Positions 44,075 through 56,999 of a DNA stretch of 64,000 nucleotides are shown here, one piece after another. Each line of letters begins with the position of its first letter. Position 1 is the stretch's first letter. Where the stretch lies: contig NC_092876.1 in assembly GCF_028372415.1 (NCBI RefSeq), positions 63,888,885-63,952,884 on the forward strand, written 5' to 3'. Both the position numbers and the translations under genes were made by a program. Source of the DNA: Notamacropus eugenii (lineage: Eukaryota; Chordata; Mammalia; Diprotodontia; Macropodidae). The notes beneath the pieces were generated by a model, which was not told the DNA's origin, ran no database searches, and saw only the letters and a list, made by a program, of their open reading frames with translations.

Positions 44075-45640
44075 AGAAATAAAGCATTTATTACTTAATA
44101 TGTGCCAAGCCACAAGCTACAATAAGCATAGGTCCTGCCTTCAAGGAGCTTCTATTTTGTGTTGACCACACAAATAGGTGGCCAACTGGGGACTTGGCTG
44201 CCAAGTCCACTGGTCTCTCCCCTATATCCCATAACCAATTTGATTCTTCTATGCATTTTCCTGAATAGCAGGTGTTTTATTTTATTATATTGTATTAATT
44301 TTGGAGGCAGTTGAGGTTAAGTGACTTGCCCAGTTAGTAAATGTCTGAGGCTGGAACAGGTGTCATAAAATCCATATATTTAATTTCTCTCTCCATTTGC
44401 CCCCAAATTCTCATCTTTTTTTCTTTCCCCCATCCCCTAAGCTATAAAACACAAATACAGTCAGTTAAAATAAAGACCAAGCTTTTTAAATGCTAAATTT
44501 AAGCCTGGTGCTCTGTACCAATCAATTTAAGAGGCGATGCTATCCATCTCTAGGATCTTGGAGCTCTTAAGAGCAAAGAACAGGCCATGGGCTGCCATGA
44601 TGAGAGATGATGGAGGCTCTGGACACCTTCCAAGCTCCTCCAGGTTCTCTCAGGGTTACCCAAAGTTTCTTATGATCTTAAGCCTTTATTATGTTCTTAA
44701 TTCTCTTTCGTCATTGATGTTCTTTTCAAAGCACAGGGAAGCATGAATCAGGAGCCCTGGGCTCTAGTCTCAGTTCAAATACTCACTTTGAGGTCTTGGG
44801 CAAGTAAGTTCTGCCTTCCTTTTCTGGGCCTCCATTTGCTCAGTTAAATCAAGAAGTTAGACCAAATAAATGATCATTAAGATTCTTTCAAGCTCTAATA
44901 ATCCAGATTCTATGGTTCATTCAGTAATGCAATAAGTATTTATTAAGGATCCACTGTGTTCAGTGCTAGAAATTTAAAAAACAACTAATCTTTAACATAT
45001 TTTGGGGGGGGTTGTGCAACAATGAAAGAGATAAATAAATACTCGATGATTTAAGACCTGGAAGGATACCAACAACCATGGAAATCGGCAAAGGCTATCT
45101 TTCTTTTTGCGGGGGGGACAGCAAGGCAATTGGGGTTAAGTGACTTACCCATGGTCATTCAACTAGTACTCCAGTCCTTCTGACTCCAGGGCTGGTACTT
45201 TATTCATTGTGCCACCTAGCTGAAACTACTTTCTGTAGGAGCCTTGATACAACAGAATTTGGTGGTGGTTGAAGTGGCAGAATGTGTTCCTCTACGGGAG
45301 GGGAAGGGGACGGGGACAATCTGTGCAGATGGGAGACAGAATCCTGAATTCTAAGAACAGCTACTAGGCCAATTTGGCCTGAACACAGAGAATACAAAGG
45401 GGATAGCTCACATAGTAAGTAATAAACAGAAGGGGAGGAGACTGAATGGTCTTTAAATGCCAGTTTGTATTTTATGCTGAAGGCAATAGGGAACCACTGA
45501 CAATTCTTGAGCAGAGGAGTTGAGTGACCCAATAGGACCTGTGTTTTAAGATGATTATTTGGGGAATTGTAAGGAGGATGGCTTAGAGAGAGGAGATTGA
45601 GTGCTGAGGCATTTTTCAGTAGTCCTAGAGAAGGGATGAT
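44075..45640 (-). repeat. Antisense L2 pieces and SINE fragments
   Basis: Antisense L2 at 44080-44180, about 44930-45060 and 45225-45640 ('gaggcaatagggaaccactg'-like text). Antisense SINE fragments at about 44290-44350 and 45100-45225. 44500-44760 shows nothing recognised. Confidence 0.5.
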
Positions 45641-45807
45641 GTTTTAACATTCTTTGTTTCCTCACTCACCCACTCTTCACTCACACACAGTAACCTTTAC
45701 AACCTTAACATTTTGCTGTCCCATGATAGTCTCTTTTGTCTGCCTTGGAACAAAGTGCTGTGTTTGATCCATCCAGCATTGGCTGAGAGTTGTAGTACAT
45801 AGCTTCA

Positions 45808-45822
45808 TCACCAGAGGGCAGG
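45808..45822 (+). promoter_or_regulatory. CTCF-like motif
   Basis: TCACCAGAGGGCAGG matches 13 of 14 core CTCF positions on the plus strand, in unique sequence between repeats. Confidence 0.4.
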
Positions 45823-46194
45823 CACAGGCCGAGACCTAGGACAATCTCCCAACTATGGACCTTGAATTCAATCTGTGCATTCTTGGGAGCATCGGTGAGT
45901 GCTGCCTAGAAAATAGAAGAAATGATCCATATGCTCACAGAACTCACAGCCAAGCTGGGATGAGCAGACTCACATTTAATTAGGAGTGTGGAAAGGGGGG
46001 ATGCTGGTGAATTTGCAGTCAGTGGAACAAGTGCTGCTTACTATCTTACTATGTGTGTGACACACCCAATAAGTATTGTATTGTAAAGTACAGTATTGTA
46101 AAGACGGAAGAACTCTGATCTACTCTCTGACCAACCACAATTCCAGAGGAGTCAAGAAACTTACTACGGCCTGTCTAGATAGAAAGAGGATGTG

Positions 46195-46500
46195 TGTGTG
46201 TTCATTGCCAAAGAAGACCATGCCATCAGAGAAATAATGACATGACTTGCACTTGACTTTGTTTTGAGTGAGGGAGGGCTGTGCAGGTCACCAGCCTCAC
46301 TTCTCCTCCAGAGCCATCTGAATCCAGTGAGCAGATATTCATCAGGATGACTGGAGATGACCCAGGATGAGGCAATTGGGGTTAAGTGACTTGCCCAAAA
46401 TCACACAGCTAGTGAGTGTCAAGTGTCTGAGGTGAGATTTGAATTCAGGTCCTCCTGACTCCTGCACTGGTGCTCTATCCACTGCACTACCTAGCTCTCT
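46195..46500 (-). mobile_element. tRNA-RTE SINE, about 305 bp (copy 2)
   Basis: Very similar to the copies at 38820 and 62625 ('gaccatgccatcagagaaat', 'acttgactttgttttgagtg'), minus orientation. Confidence 0.8.
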
Positions 46501-48490
46501 AGACTCAGAGAGAAGACTGAGAATTTTTTTTTGGACGTCACTACTATAGGGATTCATTTTGCTTGACTATATGATTCTAGTGGGTTTGTTTTTTCGTTTT
46601 CTTAAGGAGTAGGTAAAGTGGGAGAGAGATAATATAGACTTAAAAATAGAATAAAATTGAATTGAAAAATAAATTCCACTATCAACCACACGGTGCTTTA
46701 TTCAGTGAAGGGACAGAATATGACAACAAGGAGTTTCACGCTATCTCTTCCTCTTCAGGTACTTCTAGTGGCCCCATGTGTCTGGGGGACTTCAGAAGGG
46801 TCTATTTCCTGGGACCAACATGGGGAGGAGGATACTGTTGGCTATGGAATAATGATACAGGAGTGTGGTGTAGTGATATAGCGTAAAGAGCTCCTGGCTT
46901 TGATTCAGAAGACACAGGGTGCTTGTCCTGGCTCCACCACTGTGACTTGTGAGAGGTGACCAGGGTTTTGTTCCTTGTGTTTCCTTCCCAGAGTAATCGT
47001 CATCCCTCTGCTTCACCTCCAGGTCGTCCCCAATTTGGTGACACTGTACAAAACAACTAGGCCTGGGGCCACCTCTCTCTCAGAGCCTCTTTTGACCCCC
47101 TCCTTCCACCATAGCCTTTGGAGTCATGGGCTGGACTTTACAGCCATAAAATCATAAGATTAAAGCCAAGGGGGCCTCACATCTAGTCTAACCCACGTCA
47201 CTGTGCACACAAGGAAACCGAGGTTCAGACAGCTCAGAGAGGCTTGAGTTCATCCAGGTAGCAGGTGAGAGAGCTAGAAACTGACCTCAGATTCTCTGAC
47301 TAGGAATCCAGCAGGCTTTTCCTACACTACCTGCCTCACGTCTGCACCTGGGGTCAATCTCTTCTCTACATCACTCCTAGGGCCCTAGTCCCACCTTTGC
47401 CCTGAACCCAAGAATGCCTAGTTATGGCTCTGCTACGTGCTAAATAAGCAAATCCACAATTTGGCTTCAAGCTATCTATCCATAGTTCATACTTTTGTAT
47501 CATGCTGGTCTTCCAGTCAAGCTGCACTTCTAATTCCTCAGTTTCATCATAATCTGTCTTTCCTATGCCCCTTACCTTATGCCTTGTGCATATCCCCTCC
47601 TGAGCCCCACCTTTCCCATTCACACTCTCTTCTTTCCCTCAAGGTTCTCCTCAGATGCCACCTTGATGAAGCCTTATGTTGCCTTATTTTTTCCTCCCAT
47701 CTGAAAGCAATCATTCCCTTAGTTTTCCCCTAACATCTTTGGTTTGTGTTTGCTCCTGTTACATCTGACCTTGTAAAAATTCTCAATGGAAGTTGGCCTC
47801 ATTAGATCTTAAGATACCTGAGAGCAGAGGCTGTCATTTGGGTGAGGGTAGGATTTTGGGACATTTATTTTCCTGTCTCTAATGGTTTTGCCCACTGTGG
47901 GTGCTTTGTAAATATGTGCATGGCAGAGAAGAGTCTATGGTATGTCCAGGAGAACCAGCCCCTCTGGTGTGAGGGCTTACTGAGCCCTTTTCAGGACTGC
48001 TCATCCACCTTTGGTGTCCACCTGGCACCTAACTCTCACTTGTGGCTCCAAGTTGTAGCATGCTCAACGGCCACATCCTGGCAAAACTGTCTCAAGCACA
48101 CCGGCTAAATCAGACTGAGGGTAACCAACAGGCCTCAAACCTGTCAGTGAATTAGGGGGATATCTACCCCAAATGTGTGAAGACTTTCCCCAGCAGAATG
48201 GACAGATGAGAACAATTCCAACAGTCACAAAGGTGGCTGAAGCAGGCATTGTAGAGCCTTAGAACCAGGTCAGACTTTGGATATACCCAGGTCATCCACT
48301 ATATCCTGGTGATGACTAGTGATCCTGAATTTTGTCTTGCCACTGGACTTTGATGACTCAGGAAAAGAGAGTGAGGCTAATGACTGTGCATCTCTGCCTC
48401 CTTTTAATACAATTCACCCACTAGTCAACACATCATCCTGTGATGTCACTGGTCCTCTTTGAAAACAAAGAACAAATATCACCATGCATG
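46500..48490 (+). repeat. Unique stretch, L2 3' part and RTE 3' end
   Basis: 46560-47160 is largely unique; 47165-47340 is an antisense MIR-like piece; 47360-47910 is a degenerate sense L2 3' region; 47930-48490 is an RTE (BovB-related) 3' end finishing 'cactggtcctctttgaaaac'. No gene. Confidence 0.5.
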
Positions 48491-49670
48491 GCAGAGAAGT
48501 ATAGGAAGACTTCTATGAACTGAAGCAAAGTGAAATCAGCAGAACCAGTAAAACAACATAAACAAGGACCACCACAATGTAAGCGAAAAGAATAGTCAGA
48601 AAACAATGGTAACCAAATGTTAAGAGTTTATAAAGACCAAGCTGGACCCAAGGAAGAAAAATAAAAACTACCCCTCTACACACGTTTACTTGCAGAGGGA
48701 CTGTGGGTATGAACATTTCATATAACTTCAAACTTTTCATGAATTGGCTAGTTTTACTGGTTTGTTTTCCTTGGTTTAATTCTTTGTTATAAAGGATAGA
48801 GGTGGGAAGGAAAAACACTGGGTTTAGGACAGGTGATAAAAAACAAAGATATTAATAAAATTATTTTTTAAAAAAGTACATCAAAATAAAAACATTTGTT
48901 TTGTGAAATTATGCTGTGAAATATAATACTGTGAAATTATAATGGCCAAATATAATTATATGGCCAAGTCTGATCTCAAAGAAGAAACAGGAGAATGAAC
49001 TTCCTTCTCTTCTTTTCAGAGATGGAGGCTTAGGAGAGGGGAACACTCCTATAGTGTCAAATTTGTGTCATCATTGGTTAGTTTTGCTAGACTGTTTTTC
49101 CCCCTATATTTTTATTTTTCCTAAGAATGGATGGTTTTCTAGAAAGGGGAAAGAGTCCTTTGGGAAATGTATGTAATGTAAATGCAAAAGAAATGAATAA
49201 AAAAGGAAAAGAAATCTGTGCACCAACGAATGAATCATCTCGCTCCTCTGAGGCAAATTTCCTTCATCTGTAAAATGGGGTGGGGGTTGTAATGATCTCT
49301 GTCTGTATCACTGGATTGCGGTGAGGGAAAAAATGCAATAATGGATGTAAAAGTGCTTTGTAAATTCTAACGCCACATTAATGTCAATTTTTATTATATA
49401 CCAAGATGGGAAGATGGATCCACACTTGATTTACAACTCTACTTGGTTTCAACTGTAGGGAACAAAATGTCCCCAAGCTGGGCATCCTGATCCTCCCACT
49501 TTTTCTGCCTCTTGTGTGTTATGTTTTCCCATTAGATTCTAAACATCTTGAGGACAGGGACTGTTTCTTTTTGTAAATTTTACCTTCAGCACTTGGCATA
49601 GTCCCTGACAGGTTCCTAATAAATGTTGATTCGATTGGATTGGATTGGATTGGATATACTAGGAATCACT
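48490..49670 (+). repeat. Two L1 3' ends, MIR tail and L2 3' end
   Basis: 48490-48890 and 48960-49215 are L1 3' ends ('gaagcaaagtgaaatcagca', 'atggatggttttctagaaag'). 49240-49380 is a MIR tail. 49485-49670 is an L2 3' end with a (GGATT)n tail. Confidence 0.6.
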
Positions 49671-49819
49671 GAGGCTTCCTAGAAAAGGTGAATTTGCATT
49701 AAAGGTCAATCTTTTTTTCCCCTATAGTGTCAGGAAGAATGTGGAATTCTCCTAATTCAGATGTGGTCTTGGAAAGGTGACAGAAGTCTTAAGTCTTGTT
49801 ACTGGACCTTTATCAGCAC

Positions 49820-51430
49820 CTAGGGGCTGCTAGGTGGCATAGTAGATGGAGTGCTAGGCCTAAAGTCAGGAAAACTCATCTTCCTAAGTTCAAATGTGGC
49901 CTCAGACATTAGATGTGTGACCCTGGAATAGTCACTTTACTTCATTTACTTCAGTTTCTTCATCTGTAAAACCTAGATAAGAATACCTGTAGTATTTCCT
50001 TCAAAGGGTTGTTGTAAGGACAATAACAACGTTTAATAATAATATACTAAAATAGATTAAATATATTAATATTAAATGATAATGTATAAAATAGTCCTTA
50101 CTATGCACCAAGCACTATACTAAGTACTTAATAATTATCATCTCATTTGATCCTCAAAACAACCATGGGAGGTCAGTATTATCTCCATTTTACAGATGAG
50201 GAAGCTGAGGCAAACAAAGGTTAAGTGACTTGACCAGGGCCACATAGCTAGTGAGGGGGTGGAACCAAATGAGAAATGAGGTCTTCCTGACTCCAGACCA
50301 GCCATCTAGCCCTGCTCCTAATAAGACAACATACAGAAGGTTCCTGGTAGACTTTAAATTACTGTGTGAGTACAAACTCATAATAAAAATAATAGATCAT
50401 AATTTTTAATAGTATTTTCATTGATTTTTTTTAACCTGTGATTTCACCATTGTAGGGAATTTCCAGAAAGGAAACTCCCTCTACCAGTGTAGGTCAGTGA
50501 GCATCTAGTTGTCAAGGAGCTCTGATAATCTTAGAATTGCCTTGGGGATACAGAGGTTGTGACTTGTCCAGGGTCACACAGCTAGCATGTGTCATGGAGA
50601 AGAAGGGGCCCTTTATTCAACCAAGCAACAATATTTGACAGTATATAAAACATTCCATAACTCCTAGTACCCCACCTTTGCAAAGAAAGGAGGTAAGCTA
50701 GTTGATACAGTAGATAGAATACTCTGGTGTGATCAGAAAGACCAGAGTTCAAATTCAGCCCCAGACACTTACTAGCTGTGTGACCCTGGCCAAGTCACTT
50801 CAATACCATTTGCCTCAGTTTCCTCATCTGTAAAATGGAGATCAAAATAGTATCCACCTCAAAGGGTTGTTGTAAAGATTAAATGAGATACTCACACAGT
50901 GTTGAGCCTGGTGTCTAGCTTATAGTAAACACTATATAAATGCTAGCGATTATTGTGGCTCTCGTTATTCTCCACCCCTCTCTGGACCCAGGCTTGGTCA
51001 TCATAACTACAGGGCATATAATTTTGTACTTTCCGTTCACATTGTAGACATTGTGTGTTTTTCTGGTTCTGCTCACTGTGCTTGATATCAGCTTGTATAA
51101 ATCTTCTCTAAATTCTTCGCTTCACTGTTCCTTATGGTCCAGTCACATTTCATCATATCCATGAACCTCAACTTATTTGACTGTTTCCCAATTGATGGAA
51201 TGGGTCATAATCATGTAGCAATTTAAGGTTTGCAAAGTTTTCCCACTGGATCCCCCCCAAGATGACCCTGGGAAGTAAATACTATTATTCCTATTTTACA
51301 GATGGAAGAAATCATAACTCAGAAAAATGAAGAGATTCTCCTGGAGTCATACAAGCACTGAATTGATTGCACAGGATCTCCCAGGTTCTAAAACAAGACC
51401 CTTTCTGCCATACCATATTGCCCCTAAAAT
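49820..51430. repeat. Cluster of MIR/core SINEs
   Basis: Sense copies at about 49820-50050 and 50690-50965, antisense at about 50095-50310, 50560-50600 and 51225-51425. All show the 'cctcagtttcctcatctgta' / 'gatgaggaagctgaggcaaa' body. The sequence between them shows no gene. Confidence 0.65.
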
Positions 51431-51479
51431 CTCCACTAGATTATCCCTTCCAGTTTAAAAGCTTATGAACCTGTAATTT

Positions 51480-52120
51480 GGAGATCTCCTGGGCCTTAGG
51501 GACCTAGCCCTGGCCACCAAAGAGGACGGACTTCAGAAGGGTTCTTCCTCCATTCCCATCCTCATGTTTTTAGTACTGGGCTCTCTCTGGTCCTTCCCCA
51601 CACATTGACTCAATATTCTTGAGAGAACAAAGACTCCTTAGGGACTTGGGATCATCATCCTTGGGACCAACTTCCTGCTTCAATGTAGACAGGAACCTCC
51701 CTCCCCCATGCCCTCAGTTTTGCCAGCTTTGCTGCTGCCCATGCTGAGGCCTGTGATTACAAGGAATTCCTCCTTGGCTCGAAGGATTCGCAGCTGCACT
51801 GGGGAGGACACTGCAAGGGCCAGGAATTGGCTTGCCTAGGTTAACCCTGCCCCAGATTCATACACCCAGCCTGCTCCACAGCTGGCTCTTTGATCTGCAG
51901 CACCTCCAATGGACCCTAGCCTGTCCCTCTCTGCTTCAGGTCCAGTTCTGAAATCTTAGGGTCCCCAAATTACATCAAGCACCTTCCTCCTAGGGATCAT
52001 ATGATGAATAGGGGACCAGAGGAACTGAGAAATCCCACTGTGGCCAGCCTTTCTAAAGCAGAAGTGGAAGGAGCTAGGAGGAACTACAGATAGCTGGCAT
52101 TTACAAAGCTCTCTAAAGTT
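51480..52120. other. Unique block with E-boxes, possible regulatory element
   Basis: About 640 bp without recognisable repeats in a repeat-dense neighbourhood. It contains CAGCTG near 51792 and 51881, a TCF-like CTTTGATCT near 51887 and a GGAATTCC motif near 51763. No coding frame convinces. Confidence 0.35.
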
Positions 52121-52189
52121 TGACAAAGTAAAAGTCTTCTAAGCCAGGAAATCAAGAATATTTCCAGCTTCAGGGTACCTTAGAACACT

Positions 52190-52715
52190 GGCTATCGGGA
52201 CTGAAAAGGATGTTAGTACATAGTATGCCAGTACTGAAAAGGGATCTTAGAACACAAGATGTCAGAGCTGGGAGGTGCCTTAGAACAGAGAATGGCAGGG
52301 CTAGGAGGGGGCCTTAGGACACAGAAGGCTGGTTCCAGTCCTTAAGTTTGGAAAGGATCTCAGAATATAGACTTTTAGAATAGTGAGAAACCTCAGAATT
52401 AAGAATCTTAAAGGTAGAAAGGAATAAATACGTATCAAGCACTGTGCTAAGTCCTTTCCAAATATCTCATTTGAGCCCCACAGCTTTCTCAGGTGGGTGC
52501 TATTATCATCCCCATTTTACATAGCAAGGACTGAAGCAGAGGCTGGGTCTTGCCCGGGGTCACACAACTAGTCAGTGTCTGAGAAGACCACATTTGAATT
52601 CGAATCTTGTTGACTTCAGGTCCAGGGCTCTACCCAGCAGTGAAACAAGAGGGGACCTTAGAACACAGAGTGTCAGGACCTAAAATAGAGTTCTAAGGGA
52701 CCAGAGAAGGCAGAA
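52190..52715 (-). repeat. Inverted 33-bp minisatellite units and antisense MIR
   Basis: 52190-52400 and 52655-52715 carry the reverse complement of the E2F2-intron minisatellite ('cttagaacacaagatgtcag', 'agctgggaggtgccttagaa'). 52430-52640 is an antisense MIR. Confidence 0.7.
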
Positions 52716-52970
52716 TGTTGTTGTTCAGTTGTGTCCAACTCTTCGTAACCCCAATTGGGGTTTTCTTGGCAGAGATACTGAAGTGGTTTTTGCCATTTTC
52801 TTCTCTAGCTCATTTGGCAGATGAGAAAACTGAGGTAAATAGGGTGAAGTGACTTGCCCAGAGTTTCCCAGCTATTAAGTTTCTGAGGGCAGATTTGAAC
52901 TCATGAACATGAGTCTTTCTGACTCTAGACCAGTACTCTCTTTATGCATTGCACCACCTAGCTACCCCCA
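52715..52970 (-). mobile_element. tRNA-head SINE with BovB-like tail
   Basis: 'gttgtgtccaactcttcgta', 'gatgagaaaactgaggtaaa' and 'attgcaccacctagctaccc' show tail, body and head in reverse orientation. Confidence 0.75.
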
Positions 52971-53104
52971 ACATAGAACACTCTAGCATAAAACATCAGA
53001 GATGGTTGGGGGTGGGGTGGGGTTAGAAATCATAGTCCAATCTCATTTTACAGAGAAGGAAACTGAGGCCCAGGCCTGCTTAGGGTCATACAGTAAAATC
53101 TTCT

Positions 53105-53525
53105 GGCACCCAGTTCAGTGCCTTTCCAAGCCGGTCACAGCTGTCTAAGCCCCATTCCCGCCCCACCTCCTCCCCACTCCCACCTCCCAGCTTGGCGGGC
53201 CCCTGGCCAGCTGTGGGCAGCTGCCTCTTTTGCCCTGTTTGGGGGTGGGGGGAAGGGCTTGTGCTCACAGCCAGGGGCTGGCAAATCTGGGAAGGAAGCT
53301 GGGGCTGTCTGCAGAGGGTAGGCGGGTGCTGGGAAGCTCCGGGACCAGGCTGTGAAGGGGAGGGGGAGGCGGAGGGAAGGACGCCTGAGCTCAGACATCG
53401 GGGCGCCAGCAAACACCTGTGAGCAGCTCCCAGGCCAGCCGTGCCCAGCACAGACACACACAGTGTGTGCGGGAGGGAGGGGGCTGGGGCTGGGAGGTCT
53501 GAGCCGGGCCAAGCCTCCCCCACCC
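53105..53525. promoter_or_regulatory. GC-rich unique block with BMP-response-element pattern and E-box cluster
   Basis: This block has no repeats and is flanked by an antisense SINE piece and a (GT)n tract. It contains AGAC-N5-GGCGCC (53393-53407), the exact spacing of the SMAD1/5-SMAD4 BMP-response element of ID-gene enhancers; CAGCTG at 53138, 53208 and 53218; and CACCTG at 53414. It sits between E2F2 and where ID3 is expected. Enhancer function is inferred. Open frames across it are low-complexity. Confidence 0.5.
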
Positions 53526-53529
53526 TGTG

Positions 53530-53532
<3 letters not shown>

Positions 53533-53570
<38 letters not shown>

Positions 53571-53610
53571 TCTGTGTGTGCCTGTGTGTGTGTGCGTGTG
53601 TGTGTGTATG
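53533..53610 (+). repeat. (GT)n microsatellite
   Basis: About 78 bp of GT repeat with a few interruptions, just right of the GC-rich block. Confidence 0.95.
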
Positions 53611-53639
53611 GGGGGGCAGGTCTAATCGCTTCAGGCTTG

Positions 53640-55690
53640 GACAGTGAGGCAGCTCCAGGCAACTGACAGATCGTCATTATTATTATTAATTATAACAACT
53701 CACAGTTCTCTAAGCTTTAAAAGTCCTTTCCTCATAAAGAGCCTTGTGAGGTCTGACAGGCAGATAGAATAGTGTTTGGGGAGTCAGAGAGACTCCAAAT
53801 TGCACTTAGAACCCTACTCTGATCCTTATTAGTCTTGTGACCCCAGGCAAGTCACTCAGCCTTTAGGAGCTTCCTGTTTCCTCACCTATAAAATGAAAAA
53901 AGTTGGTCCCAACCCTACCACCCTTTCCAGTTGGAATCTCTGATCTTCAGTTTTCATAAAAATATTATTCTCCCCATTTTACAGATGAGCAAACTGAGCC
54001 TCCGAGAGATTAACCAAACAGCCCTGGGTTACATGGCTAGCAGGCTTTTACTACGATGCTAAAAATGAGAGAAAGGATTTACCTTCTCCCAACAACTATC
54101 TAGTAATGATTTGACTTGACAGACAGCCTGGTAGGTGGAGGGAGATGAGCGCTGTGGGGCCAGGAGAACATTGGAAAAACCCTTAAAAGAAGCAGACGGG
54201 GTAGCCAAGAAAACAGCTGGTCTCCTGTGTGTGCTCAGCTGAAGGCGGCAATACAAAAAGTGCCCTGGGTTTAGCATCAGCCTAGTAGTTTTACTATTTG
54301 CTATCTCTATGATCTTGGACAAGTCTGAGCCTCAGTTTCCCCTTCTGAGGGTCTGTCAAGATGGTTCATCTAAGGTGCCTTCCAGCTCCAAACCTATGAT
54401 CACACTAAAGACTGACTAGAGGAGGTGGGGGATGGTAGAAATAGTTTGAAAGATGCAGAGAAATTTCAAAGGGATCCATGAACTTGGATTGGGAAAAAAA
54501 ATATCGCATCTTGATTTTCACTAACTTCTAACCTTAATATTTGATTCAATTGTGATTTGGTTTTTGATTTCCTTAGAAAATGTCTTTATAGATATATTTT
54601 ATTTTGTCCCTTTCTTTACTTCTAAAATTATTATTTTAAAATAACTTATGAGACATGCTATTCTCACTCATGGGGTTTTTTGTCCTTTGTTATAAATAGA
54701 ATTTCTTTTGACTTTTGCTCTAACAAGCTGATGATCTGATAGCACACAGGGAGGCAATTTAGAAAGGATTTCTACATCTGTAAGCAGGCATTTCCTATCT
54801 TTAAATATAGGTTGTGTGTGTGTGTGTGTGTATGTGTGTGTGTGTGTAGTGTAGCTTGGTCCTTACCATGTGTATGTGACTTGTTTTTGAGAACAGGTTC
54901 CTGGGTTTCACTAAATTATTTAAAGGGTCCATGTCACACAAAAAAGAGAACCCCTGGTCTTAATCTTTCATTTTTTAGAAGAGGAAACTGAGTCTTCAGA
55001 AAGAAGAGATTTGTCCAATATTCATCACATGGTCTGGCCTGGAACTCAGGTTTCCAGTAGTCTGTTATTTCCTTCCCCTCTCACCAGCTCTGGACCCCAG
55101 AAGTGGCACCTCATTAGCCATACCTGCCCATTTGGCCGATCTCCCCCAGGGCCTGTCAACGGAGCCAGGGATTCTTCCATGAATCAGTTATTCCATTACG
55201 GTTAAGCACTACTGCTACCTTCTCCCCAGGTCTTCTATTGACATGCAGATTCTCCTAGCATGAATAAATCGGGCAATCTCTAACACCTTCCAAAGTAAAT
55301 TTATCTGAGGCTTGACCTTTGCCCTTAGTAGGAGAAGGAAAAGAAGGAAAAAGGGGGGGGAAGAAATTTCACCAACTTCCCATTTTGGCCAGCCCCTTCC
55401 CCCCTTCCCAGTTCCTTCTGACTGTCCCATGTCAGGTTACTATACCAGAAACTGTTCTGAATTTAGAACCTTGAAGACCTATATTTGGGTATAACTTTGA
55501 ACAAATCCCTTCATTTCCCAATCTGTGAAATTTATAGGTTTAGATGGACCTTCTCCACCTAAATTCTATATGTTCTCCTCCTCCTCTCCCCTTCTTCCTG
55601 CATGGTAGACCATTAATTCGTTCATTACTACAGGCAGGATCTTGTAAAGAAAGATAGTCCTTGGTCTTGGAGATTTACGTTCTACTGGGG
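53640..55690. other. MIR fragments, AT-rich and unique sequence; no gene
   Basis: MIR pieces lie at about 53765-53935 (+), 53950-54060 (-) and 54230-54410 (+). 54480-54960 is AT-rich with a GT run at 54812-54847, possibly a hAT fossil. 54960-55590 shows nothing recognised beyond a short antisense MIR at its start. Confidence 0.45.
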
Positions 55691-55694
55691 GATT

Positions 55695-55925
55695 CTTTGT
55701 TCAGTCGTGTCCAATTTTTTGTGACCCCATGTGGGATTTTCTTGGTAGAGATACTGGAGTGGTTTGCCATTTCCTTCTCCAGTTCATTTTACAGAGGAGG
55801 AAACTAAGGCAAACTGGGTGAAGTGACTTGCTCAGGGTCACCCAGTTAGTAAGTATCTGAGGCCAGATCTGAACAGAGGAAAATGAGTCTTCCTGACTCC
55901 AGGCCCAAGTAGCTGACCACTGGGA
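55695..55925 (-). mobile_element. tRNA-head SINE with BovB-like tail in antisense L2
   Basis: 'gttcagtcgtgtccaatttt' tail and 'ccagttcattttacagagga' body in reverse. The flanks (ACTGGGGGATT left, ACTGGGAGACTGATT right) suggest a decayed target-site duplication. Confidence 0.7.
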
Positions 55926-55949
55926 GACTGATTCTAAGGTTAAATAAAT

Positions 55950-56970
55950 TAAGGTGCTCCTCATTAGATTGTAAAGTCCTTCAAGACAGGGACTGTCTTT
56001 TGCCTCCTCTTATATCTCCGGAGCTCAGCACAGTGCCTGGCATCAAGTTAGGGCTTAATCAGTGTGGACTGATTGTTTGGATGAGATAACCTGAGGTAAG
56101 AGAAAGCACTAACAATTTGGTTTTTCAGGAAAGGCTTGGTGGAGTGGGGAAAGAAGGCAGCCACTAAATGGAGCCTTGAAGAAAGTCGGGGAGCAGGAAT
56201 TGATCAAAAAATGTGTTCCAGATACACAACACAGACCGTGCCAAAGGCAGAGAGGTGGAGTAGGACACTCTGGGACCAACAAGGAGGTCAGTGTGGCTGG
56301 AACATAGTGCATGAAGGGGAACAGTGTCCATGTACCCTGGAAAAGTCGATAGGCAGCTTCTGGCGGTCAGTGCCAGGGTAAGTAATTTGTATCCTAATGA
56401 ACATAAATACTTGCTTTTTGAGTATGCCTGAAAAAGGCCTGGGAGTTTGAGTAGGAGACAAATTAAATATGAGTCAACTGTGAATGTGATAGGACACATT
56501 TGGTGATGTGACCTTGGGCTACATAAAGGCACACAGATAGTCCCTGCCCTGGACAGACTGAGTCTATGTATTGTACTCAGTTCTGTGCCAAAGGACCTTG
56601 ATAAACTGGAGAGTGTCCAGAAGAGGGCTACCAGGATGGGGGAGGGTCTCAAGTTCATACCATATGAGGAGCAACTGAAAGAACTGGGTGTCATTAACTT
56701 GAAGAAGAAAAATGGGGTGAGGTGGGAGGCTATAAAGAGACAAAGACAGCCAGGTGGAAGAGGCAGGAAACCGACTGCATCTGGGCTCAGAGGACAGAAC
56801 CAGAAGTAATGGAAGGAAGTTACAAAGAGGCAAAAATAGAGACTAGATAATCTTTAAGGGCCCTTCTACCTCTAGGACCTTTTAATCTGAGTTCTATCAG
56901 TGTCAGGAAAATCTTTCTAAGCAGTGAACTCATTCCATAAAAGGATTTGGCTGCCCTAAGAAATAGAACA
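55950..56970. repeat. L2 (both strands) and CR1/L3 fragment
   Basis: 55950-56090 is a sense L2 3' end; 56125-56400 is antisense L2; 56540-56970 is sense CR1/L3 ('gataaactggagagtgtcca', 'ccatatgaggagcaactgaa', 'tcaggaaaatctttctaagc'). Confidence 0.65.
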
Positions 56971-56999
56971 CTTCCCTTTTTACCTTTGTAGCATATGGA

